A stretch of 64,000 nucleotides of DNA from Pinibacter sp031553495 (GCA_031553495.1 JAVBLN010000016.1:82270-146269); one strand, 5' to 3'. Counted from the stretch's first letter, positions 26,995 through 37,640 are shown. Numbers and translations: made by a program. The notes: a model not told the origin generated them from the letters alone.

Positions 26995-27663
26995 ATGAGC
27001 ATCATGAAACATCTTAAATTTCTATTATCTTTTATTATAGTAATACAATCATTTAACTCCTTTGGTCAAAAAAAAGTTTCTGATTTAACACTCGTGTATG
27101 AAGCCGTAATCAGCACCGGCAATTCCGAACCCAATTTAGCAGACGCTTTTGATGGCGCCACTACAACCATATACTTAAAATCGAATTTAAGCCGCACCGA
27201 ATTAATTAGCGCACTCGCCTCATTTACAACAATTTACAATAGCCAAAATGGCACCGCAGTTTTACTGGAAGAAGTAAATGGCCAGAAATTACTCATCAAA
27301 ATGAATAGCGACAACTGGAAAGAAAAAAACAAAAAATATGCTGATATTCAATTTGTAGATTCTCCTGCAACAAAAACAATTGCAGGGTACAAATGCAAAA
27401 AAGCCGTTTCTCAATTAAATGATGGAACTTCATTTATAGTTTACTACACCACCGACATTATACCCGACAATATGGATTTCAATTACCAATTTAGAAATTT
27501 GAAAGGATTACCATTGGAATATGAAGTGAGCCAGGGTAATTTAAAAATAAATTATAAAGTTTCATCAATAAATTTAAATCCGGTTCCAGCCTCCAAATTT
27601 GACATTCCCAAAAGTGGATTTAAAGAAATGACATATGAGGAAAGCAAGAAAATGGGGTTGTAG
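26995..27663 (+). CDS. Exported GLPGLI-like beta-rich protein
   Basis: The 222-residue protein has a signal peptide (KHLKFLLSFIIVIQSFNSFG, cleaved near GQKK) and a beta-rich mature part. Its outline resembles GLPGLI/DUF4412-type periplasmic proteins of Bacteroidota: VYEAVISTG at the start, repeated strand-turn units, TIAGYKCKKAVSQL in the middle, and KGLPLEYEVSQGN toward the end, which is close to the GLPGLI signature itself. The function of these families is unknown. An ATG three codons downstream (27004) is an equal start. The gene ends 27 nt before the membrane protein gene. Confidence 0.7.
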   Translation: MSIMKHLKFLLSFIIVIQSFNSFGQKKVSDLTLVYEAVISTGNSEPNLADAFDGATTTIYLKSNLSRTELISALASFTTIYNSQNGTAVLLEEVNGQKLLIKMNSDNWKEKNKKYADIQFVDSPATKTIAGYKCKKAVSQLNDGTSFIVYYTTDIIPDNMDFNYQFRNLKGLPLEYEVSQGNLKINYKVSSINLNPVPASKFDIPKSGFKEMTYEESKKMGL

Positions 27664-27690
27664 GAGGGAGTGAAAGGAATAAATTTTTCT

Positions 27691-28815
27691 ATGCAGAAAA
27701 AACTCTATTTTCTTTTTATAATTATTTGCTGGGGAACCGTGCAAATGTTTCTATTAAAAAAACTAGGAATTGAAACCGGACTTGAAGCAAAAAAATATAT
27801 TGATGAAGCCGACTATTTTTTACAACATAAAACATTCTCCCAACCTAAATATCTGTTCTATTCAACCCTCATTTTTGTTAACATTTTCTCTAAACTGATT
27901 GGCACAAAAAGTATTGGAGTTTACATTTTTCAGGTATTGCTTAATGGATTAAGCACTGTGTATTTTTACAAGTTTATTTTCATTAACACTCGATGTCGCA
28001 CTACAGCTTTTATAGGAGTGCTTTTATTAATTTTTTGTATCCCTGCCCAAGAATGGACAACACGCCTATATACAGAATCAATCTTTCTAAGCATAATTTT
28101 AATCCTAAATTATTTATTGTTTGATGACAGAAAAAATAGCTTTTACAAGAATTCATTAATTTTGCTAGTAGTAGTAATTTTAGTCCTCACTCGGCCTACA
28201 GGAATTTTGTTTATTCCTATTATTCTTCTTTACTATGGAAATTTGCTTAAAAAAAATGTCTACATTCTAATATTTAGTTTTATAGCAGTATTAATATTTA
28301 TACCTCTGTTAAATTGTGTAATGCAGGGTAAAGGAGAACTGGATTTTATGAAACCTTTTATTGAAGAACATATAATTTGTGGTGTTTCAACAACTGCAGG
28401 GCCAAATACAAATATTATCCTGCCTCAAAATGGAAATACAATCCAAGGCATAGTATATTACATTATTAATAATCCATCACATTTTGCACAACTTTCGGCT
28501 AAAAAGATAATAGCATTTTTTGGATTGCAACGATCTTATTATTCATCTCCACACAATTTATTTTTAGCAATTTATTTTTACCCATTATATGTTTTAGGAA
28601 TTTTTGGAAGTGTTTTACTAAAAAAGAAAAAGAATAATAGCCTACTTTTTTATTTCTCATGTACAATTCTCGTATTTACAACAAGTGTTATATTAACATG
28701 TGATGACTGGCATAATAGATTTTTACTACCAATATTACCCTTAGTATTTTTCTTATCGGCATTGGCGATTAGAAAAGTTGCTGAAGTTTTTATGAACCCT
28801 ATTGCTAATAAGTAA
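27691..28815 (+). CDS. Polytopic membrane protein, glycosyltransferase-39-like topology
   Basis: The 374-residue protein starts at the ATG at 27691 (MQKKLYFLFIIICWGT); a GTG seven codons upstream is possible. It has about nine hydrophobic helices. A first periplasmic loop with EADYFLQHKTFSQPKYLFYS, followed by RTTAFIGVLLLIFC and EWTTRLYTES, resembles dolichyl- or undecaprenyl-phosphate-sugar-dependent transferases, but no catalytic motif is certain. The gene is convergent with the acyltransferase gene and overlaps it by 11 bp. Base composition is more AT-rich than in neighbouring housekeeping genes. Confidence 0.65.
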   Translation: MQKKLYFLFIIICWGTVQMFLLKKLGIETGLEAKKYIDEADYFLQHKTFSQPKYLFYSTLIFVNIFSKLIGTKSIGVYIFQVLLNGLSTVYFYKFIFINTRCRTTAFIGVLLLIFCIPAQEWTTRLYTESIFLSIILILNYLLFDDRKNSFYKNSLILLVVVILVLTRPTGILFIPIILLYYGNLLKKNVYILIFSFIAVLIFIPLLNCVMQGKGELDFMKPFIEEHIICGVSTTAGPNTNIILPQNGNTIQGIVYYIINNPSHFAQLSAKKIIAFFGLQRSYYSSPHNLFLAIYFYPLYVLGIFGSVLLKKKKNNSLLFYFSCTILVFTTSVILTCDDWHNRFLLPILPLVFFLSALAIRKVAEVFMNPIANK

Positions 28816-29881
28816 TCTTCCCATTCAAAATGAATCTCTTTATAATTTGTCTTAATGGATCTTCAATAATTAAATACCCTAAAACTGAAAAAAGATTAAC
28901 TACAAAAAAAATAAAAAACACATTAGATGATATTTTAGATATCATTCCCGCAAAAATTCCAGCATGTATTAAATAAAAGAAATAGGAACTCTTCCCTAAA
29001 AGTTCAAAGAGCTTATTTGCCAACACTTTTGCTATAAAACTTCTTTCAGTAAGTATTCCCCAAAAAAAAGATGATATACCAAATAATGGCAAGCTAAAAT
29101 TATTTAATAAAATACCTAAGTGAGATTCTTGTAAGTTTCCATAATTATTCTTAATTATAGCCAATGTCGCTATATGAAGAAGAATAATCACAATTCCTAA
29201 ATATGTAAATAATGATCCGCTGTACTTTTTTTTAGTATTAATACCAAATAATAGTGCTAATAGAATGCCAATAAAAAACTCAAACGATCTTCCGAAAAAC
29301 GAAGCATGCAACATGAATTCATTTGAATTCATGAGTCCATCAAAATCAACCATTTTACAAAAAAAGACAAGACAGAATCCTATTATCAAAAAAAGTATAG
29401 GAAAAATAATTAATGTAAATTTATTCCGTTTAACCACAAAAAAAATAAATGGTGTAAGGAAATAGAAAGTCTCCTCTACTGTTAATGTCCATCCTTGCCC
29501 TATACCTGAAAGTACATGATCAGAAAAATAACCTCTCAAAAAAGTGACATTTAATATATATATCCACAAATCAAATTTTGAGATACACAAAAAAGTTAAG
29601 GTAGTAATGAGGAAATAAACAGGATAAATTCTAGCGAATCTATTTACAAAGAATTTCTTCCAATTAATCTTATTTTCACCATAATACCTAAAAGTAATTA
29701 GAAAACCACTTAATACAAAAAATATGGTTACACCAATATGCATCTCAGCCATACACATCTTTATCCATTGTGGATAAAGAGAAAACGTCTCAAAGCTAAC
29801 ATAATGACAGAAAAATACTAAATAGGCGGCAATCGCTCTTACCCCTGTTAATACACCTAAATAATTATTATCATTCATCAA
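28805..29881 (-). CDS. Acyltransferase 3 family membrane protein (OafA/YrhL-like)
   Basis: The 358-residue protein has about ten membrane helices and the family motif near the N terminus: YLGVLTGVRAIAAYLVFFCH with the catalytic-type histidine, then HIGVTIFFVLSGFLITFRY and FFVNRFARIYPVYFL with the conserved R-x10-R block. Such enzymes O-acylate surface polysaccharides or lipids using acyl-CoA. The start lies six bases after the stop codon of the PorU2 gene on the same strand, so the two are probably co-transcribed. This may link it to modification of T9SS-exported or A-LPS-anchored products, but that is inference. Confidence 0.85.
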   Translation of the reverse strand: MMNDNNYLGVLTGVRAIAAYLVFFCHYVSFETFSLYPQWIKMCMAEMHIGVTIFFVLSGFLITFRYYGENKINWKKFFVNRFARIYPVYFLITTLTFLCISKFDLWIYILNVTFLRGYFSDHVLSGIGQGWTLTVEETFYFLTPFIFFVVKRNKFTLIIFPILFLIIGFCLVFFCKMVDFDGLMNSNEFMLHASFFGRSFEFFIGILLALLFGINTKKKYSGSLFTYLGIVIILLHIATLAIIKNNYGNLQESHLGILLNNFSLPLFGISSFFWGILTERSFIAKVLANKLFELLGKSSYFFYLIHAGIFAGMISKISSNVFFIFFVVNLFSVLGYLIIEDPLRQIIKRFILNGKITY

Positions 29882-29887
29882 AAAAGC

Positions 29888-32800
29888 TTATTTCATCAAA
29901 TACATTTTACCATAACCTCCTTTAAAAAAATTGTCTGTATTGTCTCCATTTGCTTTATATTTTTCCATTTTATTTCCATTAAGAGTTGTTACCACCCTGT
30001 AAATATACACTCCATTTGCTAGCCGTTGACCAAACTGGTCTGTTCCATCCCATTTAAATTCTGTGATATTTCGGCCTATGTGTAAAGGCCCTAACTCTTC
30101 TTTTGTAATCTCTCTTACTACCTTTCCCGTAACAGTAAGTATCTGAATTTTGAATTGTTGAGGAATTTCACTTCCTGTTATTGTAAATACAAATGCTGTG
30201 GATGTTGTAAATGGATTTGGATAATTAAGCAAATTAGATATCATTGGCTTACTTATAACAGTAAACCCTATACGGTAATCAACCTCTCCTGCCGAATTTC
30301 CGCTTTGGTCCTTTCCTGTTAAAATTAACTCATAAAAATCTCCATCGCTGCTATAAGTATCTTCGAAAAATGGCGTAAACTCTATTCTTGCTGTATTATC
30401 TGATGCACTTTGAGCGGGAATAAATTTAACAATATCATTATCATACTTATAAGTACGCACTTCTCCTGGTGTAATCCCTCCATCAGGACTGGGAAACTTA
30501 ACCCTTATTTTTAGCAATGAAGTATCGTTCAATAACATATGCTTCGCATTGTCTTGTAGTTTAATTAATATATGCGGTTTAGCTGAAACAATGTCCTTAT
30601 TCAAAATATGTACCCCATCAAATGTAACATCCAACATCGGATTTATATTATCAGGTTTTACATAAAAATTGCGATACATGAAATTGTTATACAAGTATTG
30701 CTCTGGTTGATCGTAATCGGGATTAAAGTTTACATATAAAGTATTATTACCCGGAATATCTTTAGTGTCTACATCATACCGCAATGTTACGGTATCTCCA
30801 CTGATTAATGGCTTTACTCGAGGAAGAGAAATTGTTCTGGTTACATTGTCCTTATCAGTAATTGTCATCTTTAATAATAAACTATCAAATTTATAAGGAC
30901 TAATATTCTTAAAGGCTATTGACAATGGTAGCTTTTCACCTAGATCAAGAGTATCTTTAAATTTAAAATATATGTTAGGAGAAATTGCTCCTTCTGGTGC
31001 CGGCTCATAGTTTAACCTCCAATAATCTAGCTGATAGGGAGTCAATTCTGCAGTATCTTTTGTAAACAATCTTAGTTTCAGATAAGGATATTGTTTTGCA
31101 TCAATTGATGAAATATCATAATCAGTTTCTGAAATATTCAAATTAAACAAAACAGATTCGTGATTCAAATTATCAACTCCAATTATTTGCAATGCAATAC
31201 TATCCTTAGATAAAACTTCAGCACTTTTCCCTCTCCAATGTAATTGTTTCCATGAGACTGCTGGGCCGAATAGAGGAGAAGTAATGAATCCATTTAGATT
31301 ATCTACAGCACCTGTAATAGATAAATTAACCTTGTCGGATACCCCTTTACTAAATGCGCTTTTAGGAACAAATGAATTATCATTATTCTTGTAAATAAAA
31401 ATAAAGCCTCTTGTAATATTAAATGAATCCAAATCATAAAATCCCTTCCCCAACAATTTGTGATAAAGAGATTGATTATGTCCTAATACAGAAGTATCAT
31501 TTTGCCAATCTTTTGCAAATGTTATCCCAGGCCCTCCTACATTTGGTGTACCTCCTAAAACACGAACGACCACGTAAGATTTATCAGGTATAGAATCCAT
31601 AAAATTATACGCATTTATTCTACCCTGTTGCGTCATCAAATCAAATTGGAAGTTGTTTATTCGCTCTGCTCCGCAAATTGTACCTGAATTATAGCGACCA
31701 GGTTGTCCCGACTCTGCATTAAACCACACTTTAAATGTCTTTGGATCGAATACATTAAAGATAATTCCAAATCCACAAACATTTATTACATTAGAATTAC
31801 GACTGGATGTCAAATAAAAATCAACGGCATTCAAAATAGAACCACCAAAAACTCCACCTGAAGCTGTAATTCCTATATTCGATGTTGAATACTCCCACAG
31901 CCTATTTGATGCTAACATTATTGAATCTGTGGTTGATCCCAAATGTTGATAATAATGTGATTGATTAAATCCCGAAGTACTCTTACTCAGATAGATAAAA
32001 GAGAAATCATTCCAGCGATAGTCATCACCCTCTTGTGGAACCTGTGAAACGCGCCAATAATAAACAGTGCTGTCCTTATAACTAAATCCTGGTGTAAATT
32101 CCACGATACCACCTGCGCTATTCACTTTAATTAGCCTTTTTAAACTAGAATTAAATAGTTTAGTTGTATCTATCTCCACAACATAATCTCTGAGAGTACT
32201 GAATGGATTTGATGTAGATGCATATAGCTTTTGTCCTTGTACATTTACTATACTATAATTGTAAGGAAAAACAGGACGAATTTCATCTTCATAAACGAAA
32301 AACTCTTTTGTAATACTATTATTACTTTCCGACATTTCTTCCACTGCATTATCTGCCTCAATCGTTATCACAAGTTTATTAGTCCCTTTATCTTTAGATG
32401 CTATGATCGGAATGGGAATATCTAAGGAATCACAATAATAAATACCCCGCATCTTTTTTCTGTATAAAATACTGGAAGATCCATCTGGATGTAAATGTTT
32501 TACTTCCAAAATAATAGAGTCATTTACTGCCTTACCCAAATTATATAACTTTATAAAAGCCTTACAATTGCCTTCTGCTAATGAGATAAAAGACGGTGAT
32601 ATCAATACCTGCGGTTCTTCGATTACATAATCAGGCTTTAACTGCGAATTAAACCTTAGCGCAGGATCACCATGTATCAAATTCTGTTCTGCTTGAAATC
32701 TTGCAAAATCTGAACTATGATTATAATATAAATCCTTAAGTGCATCTCTGTTAATTTCCCCCAACGTTTTACCATAATCTGTACTACTAATGTAGGTATT

Positions 32801-35005
32801 AAAATAAGCCAGATAAGGATGTAAATATTGAACAATCCCAAAGTGTGTGCTTGCCACAAATGCAATAGCTCCTCTTTGTTTAGCGAGCGTAAATTTTTCT
32901 GATATAGTTTCTTTTGTAGTTAATCTTGAAGCATTAAAATTAAAATCATTTCCTGCATTACATCCGTTTGCTGAGAAAATCGGGTATTTACCCAGATTAT
33001 TGTAATTCATTGGATTATCAAGATTAAAATCCAAAGTAGAAGCAGCCGAATGTCCAAAATACGTAATCAGACTCAACCCTTGCCCAAACAAATCCGAAAT
33101 TGTCCTTGACACATCCTGACCTGTACTGTTTACTGAGATTTTACAAAACACCGTAACATTTGTACCTGCTAATGTATCTTCAATGATTTTCTTGTACGAG
33201 TTAACATATTGACACAATGCCGGTCCCAAACTTTCATCATCGGCACCTGTCAATTCGAGCACATTTTTCATCCAAAGTCTATCGGCAATTGTGTGTGGCG
33301 CTGTTCGTTGTGCTGTTTCATATTCCTGCACCTTTTGTAAATAGTCCTCAATCTCAGATCCATTTATTACAGACAATCGTCCAATTGGAACTGTACCTGC
33401 AGGCTCAACTACCCCATCCGCACTAAATAAATTATCAGATGCCGGCCAACCAAAAGTTGGAACAAAATTCAATCGCTTTAAGTTGGCATTGTTCCTGGTA
33501 TTCCATGCATCTTTATAATGAACTCCTTTTCCAATCAACAATACATTCCTTGGTACAGAAGAAAATTTATTCCTTGAATATGCAATGAAGTTTTTAATTG
33601 ATGAAGGATGAAAATAAATCCCAAATGCAAACTGATCAATCAACTCATCCATTTCAACTATTTTTGTATTGAACCCGCCGCCATTCGCAGAACTTCTATA
33701 ACTGGCATAATCCTCAACTGGATTATTACCACTTGAACCCTCGTATAATGCAGGATTTGTTATAATCAAAAAATCTCCCTGATTACTTGGATTCGAGAAA
33801 TCAACAAACCTTTTAAGCGCCAAATTTGACACTGTTGTAATACCTGAAACCTGGCTTGCCAATACAAAGTTCGTAGCACTGGAAGAAGGTGGTAGAGAGA
33901 ATTTTATTATAGCAGTTGAACCACTTCCTGTCACACTGCCAATATATCTTTTGTTTGTTGTAATATCGTATAATACAGGAGCTGTATTTCCCCAATTAAA
34001 ATTCGTTATTTCAAGGTAATACCCCTGTGCTCTTGCCTCTAATGTAAATGGAAATAAGTTTGAATTTCCAAAATTAAACTGCCTCGGATATGTCAATTCA
34101 AAATAAGACACAACCACCCTGTCATTAGCACTATCGCACATGTTCACAAATGCAACCGGAGTGGACGCGGTGTTCAATTTACTTACAGGAAATGAAGTTG
34201 TTGTAATGGCATCATTCAGGTTATCGAGTTGAACAGAGCTTACTACATTACTATTAACTTTTACATCTATTCTTCTTTTATTGAATATACTATTACTAAA
34301 TGCACCATATTTTATACTGGCATCTGGGGCTGAACCTGTGTATACAAAAAGGTTAGACAATGTAGTGTTTTTCGTCCCACCCTTTTGCACCAAATCCCCT
34401 GAACTAAAAAACTCGCCTTTATCGAAAGATGAGGAATAAACAAATTCTCCGGCATATTGATAAGTCCCATCGTTTATTTTATCTCTAAAATAAGTAGCAC
34501 TTGTATACATAAAATACGGTTCCACTTGCTGCTGAGGATTGCTTACATCATTAGTAACAGATGTAAAACGCAGGTTTTGTACACTAGGTCTTACTACTAA
34601 AAAATAAGTTGCGGTATCCGAAAAAAGACTATACGCAGTAGTGTGTTGAAAGGCCGGATTACGGTATAATGCCTTATCGGGGGCACCATCATTCATTATA
34701 CCATAAAATTCTATATAACCATTGACTGGCAAAGCTCCTGTTTGAGCGGAGGTATATATCGGTTGCTCCTGTCCGTTTCTGAATAATGCAAAATTCTCAG
34801 CAGGTATGGCATCGAGACCTGCTGTTTGTAATGTAGAAACCGGAATTCTATACATCCCTGTTTTTATTATTTTAAACTTATAATACGTTTTCCCAAAATC
34901 TATCCATTCATTATTATAAGTTTGAGCGGCTGTGCTTATATAGCACCATACTGCCAATACCAGTAGTATAATATTCTTTGTAAAAGTATTAATCCTTACA
35001 TGCAT
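29888..35005 (-). CDS. porU2: Putative type IX secretion system sortase PorU2 (C25 peptidase)
   Basis: The 1705-residue protein starts with a signal peptide (NIILLVLAVWCYISTAAQ). It has an N-terminal beta domain, then a gingipain-type C25 cysteine peptidase with the likely catalytic His652 in SLITYFGHSA and Cys682 in FSANGCNAGNDF. Long beta-sandwich or CARDB-like regions follow (about residues 800-1600). The end has a type IX sorting-like domain (NYPNPFTTSTAFVF, then DQFGQRLANGVYIYRV). In the known T9SS, PorU removes the C-terminal signal of cargo and attaches it to A-LPS. PorU itself is about 1150 residues, so this longer protein fits the PorU2 type. It follows the PorV2-type gene by 11 bases. 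Which cargo it handles is not known. Confidence 0.85.
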   Translation of the reverse strand: MHVRINTFTKNIILLVLAVWCYISTAAQTYNNEWIDFGKTYYKFKIIKTGMYRIPVSTLQTAGLDAIPAENFALFRNGQEQPIYTSAQTGALPVNGYIEFYGIMNDGAPDKALYRNPAFQHTTAYSLFSDTATYFLVVRPSVQNLRFTSVTNDVSNPQQQVEPYFMYTSATYFRDKINDGTYQYAGEFVYSSSFDKGEFFSSGDLVQKGGTKNTTLSNLFVYTGSAPDASIKYGAFSNSIFNKRRIDVKVNSNVVSSVQLDNLNDAITTTSFPVSKLNTASTPVAFVNMCDSANDRVVVSYFELTYPRQFNFGNSNLFPFTLEARAQGYYLEITNFNWGNTAPVLYDITTNKRYIGSVTGSGSTAIIKFSLPPSSSATNFVLASQVSGITTVSNLALKRFVDFSNPSNQGDFLIITNPALYEGSSGNNPVEDYASYRSSANGGGFNTKIVEMDELIDQFAFGIYFHPSSIKNFIAYSRNKFSSVPRNVLLIGKGVHYKDAWNTRNNANLKRLNFVPTFGWPASDNLFSADGVVEPAGTVPIGRLSVINGSEIEDYLQKVQEYETAQRTAPHTIADRLWMKNVLELTGADDESLGPALCQYVNSYKKIIEDTLAGTNVTVFCKISVNSTGQDVSRTISDLFGQGLSLITYFGHSAASTLDFNLDNPMNYNNLGKYPIFSANGCNAGNDFNFNASRLTTKETISEKFTLAKQRGAIAFVASTHFGIVQYLHPYLAYFNTYISSTDYGKTLGEINRDALKDLYYNHSSDFARFQAEQNLIHGDPALRFNSQLKPDYVIEEPQVLISPSFISLAEGNCKAFIKLYNLGKAVNDSIILEVKHLHPDGSSSILYRKKMRGIYYCDSLDIPIPIIASKDKGTNKLVITIEADNAVEEMSESNNSITKEFFVYEDEIRPVFPYNYSIVNVQGQKLYASTSNPFSTLRDYVVEIDTTKLFNSSLKRLIKVNSAGGIVEFTPGFSYKDSTVYYWRVSQVPQEGDDYRWNDFSFIYLSKSTSGFNQSHYYQHLGSTTDSIMLASNRLWEYSTSNIGITASGGVFGGSILNAVDFYLTSSRNSNVINVCGFGIIFNVFDPKTFKVWFNAESGQPGRYNSGTICGAERINNFQFDLMTQQGRINAYNFMDSIPDKSYVVVRVLGGTPNVGGPGITFAKDWQNDTSVLGHNQSLYHKLLGKGFYDLDSFNITRGFIFIYKNNDNSFVPKSAFSKGVSDKVNLSITGAVDNLNGFITSPLFGPAVSWKQLHWRGKSAEVLSKDSIALQIIGVDNLNHESVLFNLNISETDYDISSIDAKQYPYLKLRLFTKDTAELTPYQLDYWRLNYEPAPEGAISPNIYFKFKDTLDLGEKLPLSIAFKNISPYKFDSLLLKMTITDKDNVTRTISLPRVKPLISGDTVTLRYDVDTKDIPGNNTLYVNFNPDYDQPEQYLYNNFMYRNFYVKPDNINPMLDVTFDGVHILNKDIVSAKPHILIKLQDNAKHMLLNDTSLLKIRVKFPSPDGGITPGEVRTYKYDNDIVKFIPAQSASDNTARIEFTPFFEDTYSSDGDFYELILTGKDQSGNSAGEVDYRIGFTVISKPMISNLLNYPNPFTTSTAFVFTITGSEIPQQFKIQILTVTGKVVREITKEELGPLHIGRNITEFKWDGTDQFGQRLANGVYIYRVVTTLNGNKMEKYKANGDNTDNFFKGGYGKMYLMK

Positions 35006-35016
35006 AGAATAACAGT

Positions 35017-36120
35017 TTATTTTTCACCTTTTTTCTTTAAATCGACTTTAAGAGAAAAAACGTGCGTATATAAGGGGTTTCCCTGATTTGCAAGATTGGT
35101 ATATGCATAATCAATCTGAACATTTGAAATTTTAAAACCCGCTCCTAGGCTTGGCTGATATATCCAAACCTTTTTCGTATTGGTAGTGTCAGCATCATCC
35201 AATGTTTTTTGAAAATTGCTTACCCCTGCTCTTACAAAAAACACATTATTAATAGATGCTTCCAGCCCAATTTTAGGATCAATGCTCACAGGATTAAAAC
35301 TTAGTACAGTGCTCCGCTTACCATCAAAAGTTATATCCAGGTTAGCCTCTGCTAAAAGGTCCAGAGATTTGCTTACATTAAAATTATATGCTCCGCCAAT
35401 CATCAATTTGGGTGCGGTCAATTCTGTTGATTTTACAGGAATGTCATTTTGAGTTACATAGAACACTTCTCTCATTTGTTCGTTTATGTTATATGACCAT
35501 GCATTAAATGTAGTGGTCACATCACGGGCCACAGCTCCAAATGTAAAGTTGTTGGAAGTGTATTGAATGCCGGCATCGAACCCAAATCCCCAGGCAGTGG
35601 CAAAATCTCCCGCCTTTCTGTGAATAATCTTGGCATTAATCCCAAAATTCAGCTTTCTTTCGTTTCTAAACTCCACTTGTTGTGCCAGCGAAAACAAAAA
35701 AGCATAATCAGCAGATGAAAATGTTGTGATATTATCAAAATTGATAGTACCATCGGGTTGTACTAAAAATACTGTATTCGGAATATCATCTACTGCAAAC
35801 CGCAATAGAGAAAATCCCAAAGTCCGTTTTCCGTTATTTAAGGGTAAGGCCAAACTACCGTAATCGTATTTTCCAATCCCTGCAAAGTACTCCGCATGCA
35901 TCAGATTTACCTGGGGATAGTCCTTAATGTTCACCAATCCTGCCGGATTCCAATAGCCTGACGTACCATCACTTACGCTGGCAATCTGTGCATTGCCCAT
36001 TGCTAATCCTCTTGCGCCAGTGCCGATATTCAAAAACTCATTTGAATATTTCCGAAATTGAGCAAAAGCAGCGCTTTGGCACAAAATAAGAAACAACAAA
36101 CACCACTTTAGATGTTTCAT
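35017..36120 (-). CDS. porV2: Putative type IX sorting system protein PorV2
   Basis: The 367-residue protein has a signal peptide (LKWCLLFLILCQSAAFAQ) and a PorV/PorQ outer-membrane beta-barrel pattern: FLNIGTGARGLAMGNAQIAS, DGTSGYWNPAGLVN, YFAGIGKYDYGSLALPL and alternating strands up to the C terminus. PorV is the outer-membrane shuttle that hands T9SS cargo to PorU. Its location 11 bases upstream of the PorU2-type protease, as first gene of the run, supports the PorV2 assignment over generic FadL-like barrels. No other T9SS gene is in the window. Confidence 0.85.
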   Translation of the reverse strand: MKHLKWCLLFLILCQSAAFAQFRKYSNEFLNIGTGARGLAMGNAQIASVSDGTSGYWNPAGLVNIKDYPQVNLMHAEYFAGIGKYDYGSLALPLNNGKRTLGFSLLRFAVDDIPNTVFLVQPDGTINFDNITTFSSADYAFLFSLAQQVEFRNERKLNFGINAKIIHRKAGDFATAWGFGFDAGIQYTSNNFTFGAVARDVTTTFNAWSYNINEQMREVFYVTQNDIPVKSTELTAPKLMIGGAYNFNVSKSLDLLAEANLDITFDGKRSTVLSFNPVSIDPKIGLEASINNVFFVRAGVSNFQKTLDDADTTNTKKVWIYQPSLGAGFKISNVQIDYAYTNLANQGNPLYTHVFSLKVDLKKKGEK

Positions 36121-36325
36121 TCATTATATTTTTCTAAGATAAATGACTTCCAAAAGAATATTAGACGCTATTTATATATATATGGATGCACAGTTACATT
36201 GGCTATGTATGTTATGTAAGTATTTTGGCTTCAGGTTAGAAACTAACGTTTTGAAAATGTAATTATTGTTTATTAACTCTAATAATCTCTGATTAATTTA
36301 TTTTTGCGAAAATTTATTCAAAGTT

Positions 36326-37603
36326 ATGAATTTGGTTGAAGAATTACGCTGGCGAGGCATGGTACAGGATATTATGCCCGGAACTGAGGATCAGTTATTA
36401 AAAGAAATGACAACTGGCTATATCGGCTTCGACCCCACCGCCGATAGCTTACACATCGGAAGTCTGGTTCCCATTATACTACTTGTCCACCTGCAAAAAG
36501 CAGGACATAAACCCATTGCCCTCGTAGGTGGCGCCACCGGCATGGTGGGCGATCCCAGTGGCAGAAGTGAAGAACGGAATTTGCTCAATGATGAAATTCT
36601 TCAAAAAAATGTTGCCGGAATTAAAGCCCAACTTGAAAAATTCCTGGATTTTGATACTTCGAAACCAAACGCAGCCTTAATGGCAAACAATTACGATTGG
36701 TTTAAGGAAATTTCATTCATCGATTTTTTACGCGATACAGGAAAACATATTACAGTAAATTATATGATGGCCAAGGATAGCGTGAAAAAACGCATTGAAG
36801 GCGAAACCGGAATCAGTTATACAGAATTTGCTTACCAGCTTATGCAGGGCTACGACTTTTTCTGGCTTTTCAAAAACATGAACTGCAAGCTGCAAATGGG
36901 TGGCAGCGACCAGTGGGGAAATATGACAACAGGCACCGAACTGATCCGCCGTAAATGTGGCGGCGAAGCATTTGTTTTCACCTGCCCTCTTATTACAAAA
37001 GCAGATGGCGGCAAATTTGGCAAATCTGAAAAAGGAAACATATGGCTGGATCCCAACCGCACCACGCCTTATGAGTTTTACCAATTCTGGCTAAAAGCAT
37101 CTGACGAGGATGTGGCAAAATGGATAAAAATATTCACGTTTATTCCCAAAGAAGAAATTGAAGAATTAATAACTGAACATGATAAAGATCGCAGTCAGCG
37201 GATTTTGCAAAAAAAACTTGCAAAAGAAGTGACCACATTCGTTCATGGCGAGGCTGAATACATAAAAGCAGTTGAAACAACCGAAAAACTTTTTTCACAG
37301 CAAAACGCACCCGCAGATACGCTTACCATTGAGGACCTTGAAGGAATGGATGGCGTTGTAAAATTTGATTTTCCGTTAGATAAATTAAATCAGGGGGTAG
37401 ATATAGTAAGCTTTCTGGCAGAAACCAATATTTTCCCCAGCAAAGGCGAAGCCAGAAAAATGATTCAAAACGGCGGAGTAAGTATAAACAGGTATAAAAT
37501 TTCCGACCAACAGCATATAGTAAATAGTTCGCAACTTTTATACAAAACCTATTTACTCATCCAAAAAGGAAAGAAAAACTATTACCTTGTAAAAGCGGTA
37601 TAA
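36326..37603 (+). CDS. tyrS: Tyrosyl-tRNA synthetase
   Basis: The enzyme charges tRNA-Tyr in the cytoplasm. The 425-residue protein has the TyrRS form with a C-terminal S4-type RNA-binding domain (FPSKGEARKMIQNGGVSINR). The class I signatures are SLHIGSLVPIILL (HIGH-like) and KFGKSEKGNIWLD (KMSKS-like, here KFGKS). The tyrosine-binding parts ADSLHIGS, YQLMQGYDFFWLF and GGSDQWGNM are in place. A TATTTTTG box at 36299-36306 precedes the start by about 20 nt. Confidence 0.96.
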   Translation: MNLVEELRWRGMVQDIMPGTEDQLLKEMTTGYIGFDPTADSLHIGSLVPIILLVHLQKAGHKPIALVGGATGMVGDPSGRSEERNLLNDEILQKNVAGIKAQLEKFLDFDTSKPNAALMANNYDWFKEISFIDFLRDTGKHITVNYMMAKDSVKKRIEGETGISYTEFAYQLMQGYDFFWLFKNMNCKLQMGGSDQWGNMTTGTELIRRKCGGEAFVFTCPLITKADGGKFGKSEKGNIWLDPNRTTPYEFYQFWLKASDEDVAKWIKIFTFIPKEEIEELITEHDKDRSQRILQKKLAKEVTTFVHGEAEYIKAVETTEKLFSQQNAPADTLTIEDLEGMDGVVKFDFPLDKLNQGVDIVSFLAETNIFPSKGEARKMIQNGGVSINRYKISDQQHIVNSSQLLYKTYLLIQKGKKNYYLVKAV

Positions 37604-37640
37604 AAAGAAATCGCTTTTACAAAACATATTCAAAAAATTA

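Noticed and set aside
29888..35005. Assignment of the large protease as classical PorU
   Set aside because: At 1705 residues it is far longer than PorU and is paired with a PorV2-type barrel, so PorU2 fits better.
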